Below, piece by piece: positions 26,826-35,001 of a stretch of 64,000 bases of DNA. The notes beneath the pieces are model-generated. The model was not told the origin of the DNA and made no database searches. It worked only from the letters and a program-made list of their open reading frames with translations. How positions within the stretch are numbered: position 1 is the first letter of the stretch; each line of letters starts with the position of its first letter. This DNA is from Legionella rubrilucens. Lineage in GTDB: Bacteria > Pseudomonadota > Gammaproteobacteria > Legionellales > Legionellaceae. The stretch covers positions 85,102 to 149,101 of the forward strand of contig NZ_LNYT01000020.1 in NCBI RefSeq assembly GCF_001468125.1, written 5' to 3'. The translations under genes and the position numbers were made by a program.

Positions 26826-29408
26826 ATGCCAGAGACCACGGTTTATTTGAAAAATTACCAATCCCCTGTTTTTTCAATCAAAACGGTTCAGTTAAATTTT
26901 GAACTGTTTGACGATCATGCTCTGGTGACGAATGACATGACGGTCAAACGACAGTATGCTGGCCCCCTGCAATTGTTCGGCGATGAACTGGAATTGGTCA
27001 GCCTTCACATCGATGGCCGCGAGATCGAGGAAAAAAATTACCGTTTTGTGGATGGTCATCTGCTGGTTGAAAATTGCCCCGATGAGGCCACCGTAACGGT
27101 AGTGACCCGCATTTATCCACAGAAAAACAGTAAACTCTCAGGCCTGTATCGCTCCAATCAGATGTTTTGCACCCAGTGCGAAGCGGAAGGTTTTCGCCGC
27201 ATCACCTATTTTCCTGACAGGCCCGATGTCCTGGCGACCTATACAACCCGCATCTGCGCTGACCAGGGCAAATACCCCGTGTTGTTATCCAATGGCAATT
27301 TGGTTGACCGCGGTTTGGCTGACGGCGGCAGGCATTGGGTTATCTGGCAGGATCCCTTTAAAAAACCGTCTTACCTCTTCGCACTGGTTGCCGGCAATTT
27401 AAGCTGCGTTGAAGATCAGTTTACCACCTGTTCAGGGCGCGCGGTGGATTTACGCATTTATGTGGAACCCGGCAACGAAGACAAATGCCGCCATGCCATG
27501 GAGTCGCTGAAACGCGCCATGCGCTGGGATGAAGAGGAATATGGACGTGAGTACGATCTGGATATTTTCATGATTGTTGCCGTCAGCGATTTCAATATGG
27601 GTGCGATGGAAAACAAAGGCTTGAATATTTTCAATTCCAAATACATTCTTGCACGCCCCGACACTGCCACTGATCAGGATTTTGCTGACATTGAAGGGGT
27701 GGTTGGCCATGAGTATTTCCATAACTGGACCGGCAATCGAGTGACCTGCCGTGACTGGTTTCAACTCAGCCTGAAAGAGGGGTTAACCGTTTTTCGTGAT
27801 CAGGAGTTTTCCCGGGACATGCATGCCCGTGATGTTAACCGCATTCTGGATGTGAAGGCGCTGAGGGCGCAGCAATTCCCGGAAGATGCCGGGAGTATGG
27901 CTCATCCGGTACGCCCTGAATCCTATCAGGAGATCAATAACTTTTATACGGCAACGGTTTACAACAAGGGTGCGGAAGTCATTCGCATGCAGCAAACCCT
28001 GTTGGGCAAGGACGGTTTTCGCCGCGGCATGGATCTGTACTTCAAGCGGCATGATGGCCAGGCAGTAACCATTAATGATTTTGTGGCGGCGATGGAAGAT
28101 GCCAATCAGGTTGACTTGACCCAATTTAAACGCTGGTACAGCCAGGCCGGTACCCCGGAAATTACCGCAAAAACCCATTTTAAAGATGATTGCCTGACAT
28201 TAACGTTAAGTCAGTATTGCCCGCCCACGCCTGAAGCAAGTGACAAAGCGCCTTTCCATATTCCGGTGCGTATGGCCTGTTTTGATGAAAATGGATTACC
28301 GATTCCGTTGGAGAAAGACGTTCTTGAATTACGAGAGCAAGAGCAAACCTTTACCTTTCCGGGTTTAAAAAAGAAGCCCTTCGTGTCCTTGCTGCGTGAT
28401 TTTTCTGCGCCGGTTAAACTCAAACGTGACATGAGTCAGGACGAATCGTTGGCTTTGCTTCGCTTTGAAAGTGACGGATTTGCCAAATGGGACATTGCCC
28501 AGCAATTAGCCATTGATTGCATTGATGGTTTATTAAAAACCAACTCATCACACTGGTCTATCCCCACCCCGCTGCTTCAGGCGTATCATCATGTGCTCCG
28601 TGATGACACCCTCAACAGCGCATTGCGGGCTGAACTTTTAAACCCGCCCTGTTTCGAGGAGGTTACGTCTTCGCTGCAGGCAATTGATGTCGATGCCGTG
28701 GAGGCTGCGCGTGATTTTTACCGCGCTTCCTTAGGCGAGGCATTGTACGGCCCGCTGTCTGAAACCTACCAGGCATTGTGGCGTGAAGAAAAACATCAGA
28801 TGGATGCACAGGCTTACCAGCAGCGCAAATTACGCAACATCTGCCTGTGGCTGATGATGAAGGCGCGTGAAAAAGAGACTCTGCCCCTTTGCCAACAACA
28901 ATTTGCAAAGGCTAAAACCATGACCGACCAAATGGCCAGCTTTGCTTTATTAAACAATTGTCAGGACAGTGCTGTGCGCGAAGAGACGGCCGAGCGCTTT
29001 TATGACCAGTGGCAGAACGATGAACTGGTGCTTGATAAATGGTTTGCAGTGCAGGCCACAGGCGAGGCGGCCAATACGCTGGCTCGGGTGAAACAATTAA
29101 TCCATCATCCGGCGTTTTCTTTAAAAAATCCCAACAAAGTGCGATCACTCATTGGGGCATTCTGCATGAGCAATTACCGTCATTTCCATGCGTTAGATGC
29201 CAGCGGCTACGCGTTTTTAACCGCTATTCTGGTTGAACTGGATAAAATAAATCCACAAGTGACCGCGAGACTGGCCACGCCGTTCACCCGCTTAAGACGT
29301 TTTAATAAACCGAGACAGGAATTAATGCGTAACGAATTGGAGCGGCTCAACGCCATGGAATTATCCCGTGACCTGAAGGAAATTGTCAGTAAGAGTCTTA
29401 AAGATTAA
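26826..29408 (+). CDS. pepN: Aminopeptidase N (M1 family)
   Basis: An 860-residue zinc aminopeptidase of the PepN type. The exopeptidase motif GAMENKGL, the zinc site HEYFHNWTGN with the third ligand Glu 18 residues on (LKEGLTVFRDQEF), and the PepN-specific DUF3458 and C-terminal helical domains are all present. It degrades cytosolic peptides. The ATG at 26826 is 9 bases after GGAG; the ATG at 26820 is only 3 bases from it. It is divergent from prkA and followed after 9 bases by aroE. Confidence 0.96.
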   Translation: MPETTVYLKNYQSPVFSIKTVQLNFELFDDHALVTNDMTVKRQYAGPLQLFGDELELVSLHIDGREIEEKNYRFVDGHLLVENCPDEATVTVVTRIYPQKNSKLSGLYRSNQMFCTQCEAEGFRRITYFPDRPDVLATYTTRICADQGKYPVLLSNGNLVDRGLADGGRHWVIWQDPFKKPSYLFALVAGNLSCVEDQFTTCSGRAVDLRIYVEPGNEDKCRHAMESLKRAMRWDEEEYGREYDLDIFMIVAVSDFNMGAMENKGLNIFNSKYILARPDTATDQDFADIEGVVGHEYFHNWTGNRVTCRDWFQLSLKEGLTVFRDQEFSRDMHARDVNRILDVKALRAQQFPEDAGSMAHPVRPESYQEINNFYTATVYNKGAEVIRMQQTLLGKDGFRRGMDLYFKRHDGQAVTINDFVAAMEDANQVDLTQFKRWYSQAGTPEITAKTHFKDDCLTLTLSQYCPPTPEASDKAPFHIPVRMACFDENGLPIPLEKDVLELREQEQTFTFPGLKKKPFVSLLRDFSAPVKLKRDMSQDESLALLRFESDGFAKWDIAQQLAIDCIDGLLKTNSSHWSIPTPLLQAYHHVLRDDTLNSALRAELLNPPCFEEVTSSLQAIDVDAVEAARDFYRASLGEALYGPLSETYQALWREEKHQMDAQAYQQRKLRNICLWLMMKAREKETLPLCQQQFAKAKTMTDQMASFALLNNCQDSAVREETAERFYDQWQNDELVLDKWFAVQATGEAANTLARVKQLIHHPAFSLKNPNKVRSLIGAFCMSNYRHFHALDASGYAFLTAILVELDKINPQVTARLATPFTRLRRFNKPRQELMRNELERLNAMELSRDLKEIVSKSLKD

Positions 29409-29417
29409 AGAGGATTC

Positions 29418-30227
29418 ATGGTTAATCGTTACGCTGTGATGGGCCATCCTGTGGCCCATAGTTTATCGCCGTTTATTCATGAACAGTTCGCTCTTTCGAG
29501 CGGCGTTTCGTTGCGTTATGAAAAAATCCCGGTGGAGCCCGGTTATTTTGCGAAGGCCGTGCAGGATTTTTTTGCCGCACAGGGCAAAGGGCTTAATGTG
29601 ACCCTTCCTTTTAAAGAGGAGGCCTACCAGTTGGCAGAGCAGGTAACGGCACGCTGCCGGCAGGCTCGCGCAGCCAACACCCTGTGGATGAAGGAAGGGC
29701 GTTTGCACGCGGACAATACGGATGGTATTGGCTTAATCCGCGATTTGAAAACCCACACGTCGCTTGCCGATAAGCGGGTTTTAATTTTAGGGGCAGGCGG
29801 CGCCGCGCGGGGAATTATCGCGCCGCTGCTGGCGGAAGGAATTGCCGGCCTCACCATCACTAACCGCAGCCTTCAGCGTGCAGAGGATTTACAGGCCGAC
29901 TTTCCCTCCATTCACTGCCAGGCCTGGGGACGCTCCGAGCCGTTTGATCTGCTGATCAACGCCACGTCTGCCGGTACCCGGCAGGAGGAAATCGCCTGGC
30001 CTGTGGGTGCAATCAGGGCGGATTCATTCTGCTACGACTTATCGTACACCCTGCAGGGCAATACGTCGTTTGTCGCGTGGGCGAGGCAAAGGGGATGTGC
30101 GGCGGCAGATGGTCTCGGCATGCTGGTGGAGCAGGCCGCTGAGGCATTTTTTATCTGGCATGGTTTTTTTCCGGAACGTGCAGCGGTATTAAGCCGATTG
30201 CGCGAAAGGCAGCAGGGGAACCACTAG
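29418..30227 (+). CDS. aroE: Shikimate dehydrogenase
   Basis: A 269-residue enzyme reducing 3-dehydroshikimate with NADPH. The shikimate site is seen in AVMGHPVAHSLSP and NVTLPFKEEAY (catalytic Lys), with NTDGIGL supplying the Asp. The cofactor fold has the GAGGAARG loop, followed by NRSLQRAE, whose Arg favours NADPH. A GAGG ribosome site is present. It is probably co-transcribed with pepN. Its stop overlaps the stop of the convergent lipase gene (CTAG, 30224-30227). Confidence 0.96.
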   Translation: MVNRYAVMGHPVAHSLSPFIHEQFALSSGVSLRYEKIPVEPGYFAKAVQDFFAAQGKGLNVTLPFKEEAYQLAEQVTARCRQARAANTLWMKEGRLHADNTDGIGLIRDLKTHTSLADKRVLILGAGGAARGIIAPLLAEGIAGLTITNRSLQRAEDLQADFPSIHCQAWGRSEPFDLLINATSAGTRQEEIAWPVGAIRADSFCYDLSYTLQGNTSFVAWARQRGCAAADGLGMLVEQAAEAFFIWHGFFPERAAVLSRLRERQQGNH

Positions 30228-31333
30228 GAAAAGAAATCTTCAACGACCGCTTTGGCATTGATGGTGTCATCATAGCCCAGTTGAATGAGTTCCTGAGTGA
30301 ATTCCTTTTCAAATAACAGAAAACTGAGCAGGTCGCCTGAGTGACTTTTGGCCCCAAGCGTATTCAGCAGGAAACGCAGCAGCGCCGGCATGTTTTTGTA
30401 TTGTTCCTGAGCAATGGCCGCCATGTCAATGCTGGGGCGCAAATGCAGTGTTTCAATGGGACGCCAGGGGGAGCGGCGTTTTTTCCATAAGGAAATCATG
30501 CGGGCAATGTCATTCATGCGATTGACGAGCTCAATATCCCGGTCGAGGTTATCCAGGAACAGGCCGTTCAGCATGCCTCCCAGGATGTGTGCAAAGCCAA
30601 TGTCGCCATTGCGTAATTTTTCGGTATTGGTTGCTTCCGGCAATTGCCGCGTGCCAAGGATAAGAATTTTTTCCACCTGGCAGCGTATGGCGCCCCGCAG
30701 GGGAGAAACCAGCCCCATACTGCCGTCACCGTAATGAAGGCCATTGATTTTAACGGTGGGGAAAAACAAAGGCAGAGCGCCGGAAGCCAGAATGTGCTCC
30801 ATTCGTAAGTTGGTGCGCTCACTCATGTGCCTGGGGTAATTCCAATCCTCAAAAAAGGCATCGTTATGCTGGTAAAAGGAAACGGTTTGATGGGTTTCAT
30901 AGCAGTTACTGATGACTTCCAGCGTTTCAATGTGATTGTCGATAATGTGGCGCTCGATGGCCTCAAAATCGACATTGCTGTTGATAAAGTCGTGCAGAGG
31001 AAGCGTATTGAGCAGATAACCGGATTGCCGCTGTTTAATGATCATGTGGCTTAAGTTGCGGAAAACCGATTTGCTTAACTCGTAATTACTCGCGTTATAA
31101 ATCTGCGAACAACGGATTTCACCCCAAAGACCCACCAGCTTGTCCACGGCAGCCGGGAAATCCGTTGCGTTTTCAGCCAGGATAGCGGCATTGATGCTGC
31201 CGACGCTGACACCGCTGATGACCTCAAAGGGTATCTTCTTAACCCCAAGAATGGTGCTGATGGCTTGCAATACGCCGGCCTGATAGGCGCCTCGGGCACC
31301 GCCGCCAGCAAGATAAAGGGCTTTTTTAGCCAT
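30224..31333 (-). CDS. Patatin-like phospholipase
   Basis: A 369-residue protein with the patatin catalytic set: oxyanion loop GGGARGAYQAG (about 10-20), nucleophile elbow GVSVG with Ser43, and the second dyad member in DGSMG (Asp203). The rest is a helical C-terminal region. There is no signal peptide, so it acts in the cytoplasm, at the inner membrane, or after type IV secretion. It is a plain patatin rather than a VipD-type two-domain effector. It has its own promoter. Confidence 0.9.
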   Translation of the reverse strand: MAKKALYLAGGGARGAYQAGVLQAISTILGVKKIPFEVISGVSVGSINAAILAENATDFPAAVDKLVGLWGEIRCSQIYNASNYELSKSVFRNLSHMIIKQRQSGYLLNTLPLHDFINSNVDFEAIERHIIDNHIETLEVISNCYETHQTVSFYQHNDAFFEDWNYPRHMSERTNLRMEHILASGALPLFFPTVKINGLHYGDGSMGLVSPLRGAIRCQVEKILILGTRQLPEATNTEKLRNGDIGFAHILGGMLNGLFLDNLDRDIELVNRMNDIARMISLWKKRRSPWRPIETLHLRPSIDMAAIAQEQYKNMPALLRFLLNTLGAKSHSGDLLSFLLFEKEFTQELIQLGYDDTINAKAVVEDFFS

Positions 31334-31362
31334 GGACTCTTATTCTTAAAATTAATGTTGAA

Positions 31363-31392
31363 AATATAGATGACTTCGGGTGTCTCTGGCAA
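31363..31392 (-). promoter_or_regulatory. Sigma70 promoter of the patatin-like gene
   Basis: On the minus strand TTGCCA (31387-31392), an 18-base spacer and TATATT (31363-31368), about 30 bases before the ATG at 31333. Confidence 0.55.
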
Positions 31393-31519
31393 GCGTCTTA
31401 AGACAACCGGAATGAATTGTTAAAGTTTCAGATGGACAAGTAATTATTTCAGTTACATCAGCATTTGTTAAGCAACGATTTGCTATAGTGATAATTATTA
31501 CCATATGTCAGGTGTAGTA

Positions 31520-33172
31520 ATGAGTCAGGACAAAAGCCCCAATCCCCAATCCAGTTTCATACCCGAAGAAACCCGCATCGACGAGTTAACCCCGGAAGCC
31601 TTGCGTAAAAAAGCCACTGAGCATGCAAGAAAATTGAAGGCGCTTAAGGACCGGACATTTGTAGGCCATCCACCCGCTGATCCCGGTTTTGTAATGGATT
31701 TGCTTAAAGCCAAAATACCCGGCCTGACCGGGTTGCTGCAGGGCATGGGAAGGACTGGCGGCACCATCAGCAGTCTTATCGCTGCAACAGGTCATGCGTC
31801 CCAGCCATTGCAGGCGGCGGGCTCCGGTTTCCATATGGCCGGCGCTGCCCTGGCGGCTGTTGATTTTATTCGTATCCCGCTTGTTTCTCTGGCAGCATTC
31901 ATCGCCGGTGAAAAGCCGATTACGCTGTCTAAAACGGGGCGCTGGTTGTATTCAGCCACGGGACTTGGACTTGCATTAACGGCCATCCTGGTTCCAGTTG
32001 CAGCACCTTACATTGGTGTGGCCGCCGCGGGCATCGCGTTGGGAGTCAGTGTCGTTACGCTGGGAAATATGATTTACCAGCGCCAAAAGTTGAAAAAATC
32101 CCTGAAGCAAACGGAAACACACATTGAAACCGGCATGGCGAAGCTAAAGGACATTGCTTCGGAAGCGGAGCGATTGGAGAATGAACTTGGAACACTCGAT
32201 GCGACCAAGGATGCAGAAAGAATAAGCGAAATCGAAAGCCGCCTGACAACGCTTGAGGATGAGGCGAAGGACCAGGAGACTTCTTTGCAGGAATTCTACG
32301 ATAAGCAGGCCAAAGACCAGGCCAAGCTCAAAAAAATGGGCGTTATGGCCTTTATGGATAAGGGTGTTGCTATCGGTTTAGGTTCCATGGTGGTGATTGG
32401 CGCCATTGTGAGCCTGTTTTTTCCGGTGGCCGGCTTAAGCATTCTCGCTGCTGCAGGTGTCATCGGCGTCAGCTATGCGGCGGGGCGTTTCCTGGGGCCC
32501 ATGGTTGCGCCCTATGTTAAAAAATTTGGCAGCTGGGTTGCGGGCAAATTCAGCCAGGATAAGGATGATTCCAGGGAGCCTTCGCCGGAATTAACCGATG
32601 CCAACAGGGAAAATGCTGCCTTGGTAAGCCATGATGAGCTTGCTGAAGATACGAGGATTGAAAACCCGCGTCCTCGCTTAAGTCTGTTAAGTGGCCGCTC
32701 CAGAGAGGAACTCATTAAACTGCGCCAGGATCTTGAAATCCAGGAAGAGCATGTGGACGAAATGGACCGCAAACTCACAGCCCTGGTCGAAAAAAACGAT
32801 GCCAGAGGGGTTTTGAATTTCTTTAGCCAATTAAAGCAAAATCTCAAGGCCGAGTGTCCGCATGAGGATTTAAGTTGTGTCTCTGATCTGTTTGAATCCA
32901 TTAAACCTGCTCTGAAATTACTGGGGCAAGCCGTTAAGCAAATCAGGGATGGCGAATTAAAACTCAGTGAGAAAGAGCAGCTTGATTTGGAGAATGCAGT
33001 GGATTTCACGAGTTCGCTACTGGAAAAACCGGAGGCATCGATGGTGTTAACGATTGCTAATGAGCACCACGCGAAGGACAGTTTACAAAAACCCTCAGCC
33101 ATTCAGAATGAAGACACGGAGGAGGAGGAAGGCATGACGGACGATGAAGGCAAAAGCAGTCATCCAGCGTAA
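31520..33172 (+). CDS. Unknown membrane/coiled-coil protein, candidate effector
   Basis: 550 residues from the ATG at 31520 (AGGTG upstream). No known domain. Layout: a polar N-terminus, a Gly/Ala-rich hydrophobic region (about 75-175) with at least two membrane-spanning stretches, a coiled coil (about 190-265), a second hydrophobic hairpin (about 275-335), then a polar helical region. The C-terminus is strongly acidic (NEDTEEEEGMTDDEG), like the E-block of Dot/Icm substrates. The membrane hairpin / coiled coil / hairpin arrangement resembles the protein at 35002. No PmrA box was found upstream. Confidence 0.8.
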   Translation: MSQDKSPNPQSSFIPEETRIDELTPEALRKKATEHARKLKALKDRTFVGHPPADPGFVMDLLKAKIPGLTGLLQGMGRTGGTISSLIAATGHASQPLQAAGSGFHMAGAALAAVDFIRIPLVSLAAFIAGEKPITLSKTGRWLYSATGLGLALTAILVPVAAPYIGVAAAGIALGVSVVTLGNMIYQRQKLKKSLKQTETHIETGMAKLKDIASEAERLENELGTLDATKDAERISEIESRLTTLEDEAKDQETSLQEFYDKQAKDQAKLKKMGVMAFMDKGVAIGLGSMVVIGAIVSLFFPVAGLSILAAAGVIGVSYAAGRFLGPMVAPYVKKFGSWVAGKFSQDKDDSREPSPELTDANRENAALVSHDELAEDTRIENPRPRLSLLSGRSREELIKLRQDLEIQEEHVDEMDRKLTALVEKNDARGVLNFFSQLKQNLKAECPHEDLSCVSDLFESIKPALKLLGQAVKQIRDGELKLSEKEQLDLENAVDFTSSLLEKPEASMVLTIANEHHAKDSLQKPSAIQNEDTEEEEGMTDDEGKSSHPA

Positions 33173-33247
33173 TTTCTACGATTGCAATCCTCAATAAAGT
33201 GGTATAGCTTAGTTGATCTTGATTATGGATTGATGAGGCGGCGGCTC

Positions 33248-34696
33248 ATGCTGGCATTATTTCGTGAGCAACCACGCGCTTTCCACATGATTTTCATGCT
33301 GGAAATCTGGGAGCGGTTTGGTTTTTATACGGTACAGGGCATTCTTACCCTGTATTTCATGCGGTTTTTAGGATTCAGCGACAACGAAGCCTATTTTGCT
33401 TTTGGAGCGTTTTCGGCTTTGGTGTATGGAATGGTTGCTTTTGGCGGCTACCTCGGCGATAAAGTACTCGGCACCAAACGCACCATCGTTCTGGGATTAA
33501 TCACACTCGCATTGGGCTACCTTGCTCTGGCTTTCGCAGACGAGGAGCGCGTTTTTCTTGCGCTTGGCTTAATCTGTGTGGGGAATGGTTTGTTTAAGGC
33601 AAACCCCTCCAGCCTTCTCGCCAAATGCTACACGGAAGACGATCCTCGCCTGCACGGCGGTTTCACGTTGTATTACATGGCCATTAATTTAGGCTCGACT
33701 GTGGCTCTGATTGCCGGGCCTGCTATTTCTTCCCGCTATGGGTACCCTTATGCCTATTTTGTCAGCTTTATCGGACTGGTGTTAGGACTGGCCAATTATT
33801 GGTTTCAGCGTCAGCATGTTGCCAATGTGAATACCGAAGCAGACAATAAAGTCATCCAGTTATGGCAATGGGCTGTGGTGGTTGCCGGCATTGTATCAGC
33901 GACCTTCGCCTCGGCCTACCTGTTACAGCATGTGATGATTGCTCAAGAATTGGTATGGCTGGTGACGGCAATTGTCGTGGGCATTTACTTTGTTTACATG
34001 CGTCGTGAAAAGAACCGTTCCTTCCTGCGCATGGTCGTGGCCCTGGTGTTGATGATTGAAGCTGTTGTTTTTTTTACTCTTTATCAACAAATGCCAACCT
34101 CATTGAATTTGTTTGCGGTTAATAATGTGCACCCGGTTCTGTTAGGCATCACGTTCGATCCACAGACCTTCCAGGCACTGAATCCCATCTGGATTATTAT
34201 CATGAGTCCCATTCTGGCCCTGTTTTACAGCCGCCTGCACAAATCACGCGTGCATTTCCACATTCCCTACAAATTTGCAGTAGGCATGATTTGCTGCGGC
34301 ATCAGCTTCACGCTCCTTTATTTTGCGCGTTTTGTTCATGATGAGGCTGGCATGGTTTCTTCCTGGTGGCTGGTGGCCAGTTATTTTTTCCAAAGTACCG
34401 GCGAATTGTTTGTTTCGGCGTTAGGCGTTGCCATGGTCGCTGAACTGGTGCCTGCCCAGATTGCTGGTTTTGTGATGGGCATGTGGTTTCTCACGTCTGC
34501 AGTAGCCGGCTTCATCGGTGCTTCTGTCGCTTCCTTTACCGCGTTACCTGAGCATGTGAAACCGGGTTTGGAGTCGTTAACTATCTACACCAATGTATTT
34601 GCCTGGATTGGCTTGGTAACTCTAGCCATTGGCATTTTCATGTGGCTGATTTCCGCACGCTTAAGCCATTACATCAAAATCCCTCAGGATGAGTAA
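33248..34696 (+). CDS. POT-family peptide/proton symporter
   Basis: A multi-pass transporter with twelve or more hydrophobic segments. The ExxER proton-coupling motif is visible as EIWERFGFY in the first helix. The PTR2 signature region follows (FGGYLGDKVLGTKRTIVLG), as does the second-helix-pair motif FTLYYMAINLGS. Substrates are probably di- and tripeptides, apt for a bacterium living on amino acids. The ATG at 33248 lies 8 to 9 bases after GAGGCGG and gives 482 residues; starts at 33182 or 33233 are open but less convincing. Confidence 0.92.
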   Translation: MLALFREQPRAFHMIFMLEIWERFGFYTVQGILTLYFMRFLGFSDNEAYFAFGAFSALVYGMVAFGGYLGDKVLGTKRTIVLGLITLALGYLALAFADEERVFLALGLICVGNGLFKANPSSLLAKCYTEDDPRLHGGFTLYYMAINLGSTVALIAGPAISSRYGYPYAYFVSFIGLVLGLANYWFQRQHVANVNTEADNKVIQLWQWAVVVAGIVSATFASAYLLQHVMIAQELVWLVTAIVVGIYFVYMRREKNRSFLRMVVALVLMIEAVVFFTLYQQMPTSLNLFAVNNVHPVLLGITFDPQTFQALNPIWIIIMSPILALFYSRLHKSRVHFHIPYKFAVGMICCGISFTLLYFARFVHDEAGMVSSWWLVASYFFQSTGELFVSALGVAMVAELVPAQIAGFVMGMWFLTSAVAGFIGASVASFTALPEHVKPGLESLTIYTNVFAWIGLVTLAIGIFMWLISARLSHYIKIPQDE

Positions 34697-35001
34697 AATA
34701 ACGGGTTCACCATCCCATGGTAGTCTTTTATTGAGGATAACGATGCAGGCGCCCTGTACCATGGCTTGTAAAGCCTATTCAGTGTATGCGGTCAAGCTGC
34801 GGGCAATAAGGAATTAACCATTGCCACTCGCATGAGGTTTCCGCATGTTCCCTCTCCTGGTGTCCCTGAATACTCTCTCCTGTGTCTGAATAAATTTTTA
34901 TTAATAACATACCCCAGTTAATATTTGTTTAATAAACATTCAGTATGATCTCCACTATGCACTGCTCGCAGTGAATTGACATAATCCAGTGGAGTACTGA
35001 C
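34697..35001. other. 305-bp intergenic region
   Basis: Between the POT gene and the effector-like gene. It holds a 24-codon open frame (34743-34817) with GAGG in front, an AT-rich stretch, and a PmrA-like box with a -10 (34917-34949). No tRNA or clear terminator is seen. Confidence 0.6.
34917..34949 (+). promoter_or_regulatory. PmrA-box-like tandem repeat and -10 element
   Basis: gTTAATATT (34917-34925), two bases, then tTTAATAAA (34928-34936) match the Legionella PmrA consensus (cTTAATatT, N2, cTTAATatT) at 14 of 18 positions. A TATGAT -10 at 34944-34949 begins 7 bases after the box. The downstream gene starts at 35002. Confidence 0.65.

Noticed and set aside
30224-31333. Identification of the patatin as the effector VipD
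   Set aside because: It lacks the extra C-terminal Rab-binding domain length and is only 369 residues; only the patatin family can be supported.
31430-31519. PmrA or CpxR box upstream of the 31520 gene
   Set aside because: Only one poor TTAA half-site could be aligned; below the two accepted boxes.
32512-33102. 196-codon open frame antisense to the 31520 gene
   Set aside because: Ser/Phe/Leu-rich product typical of the complement of a Glu/Lys-rich gene; no ribosome site considered convincing.
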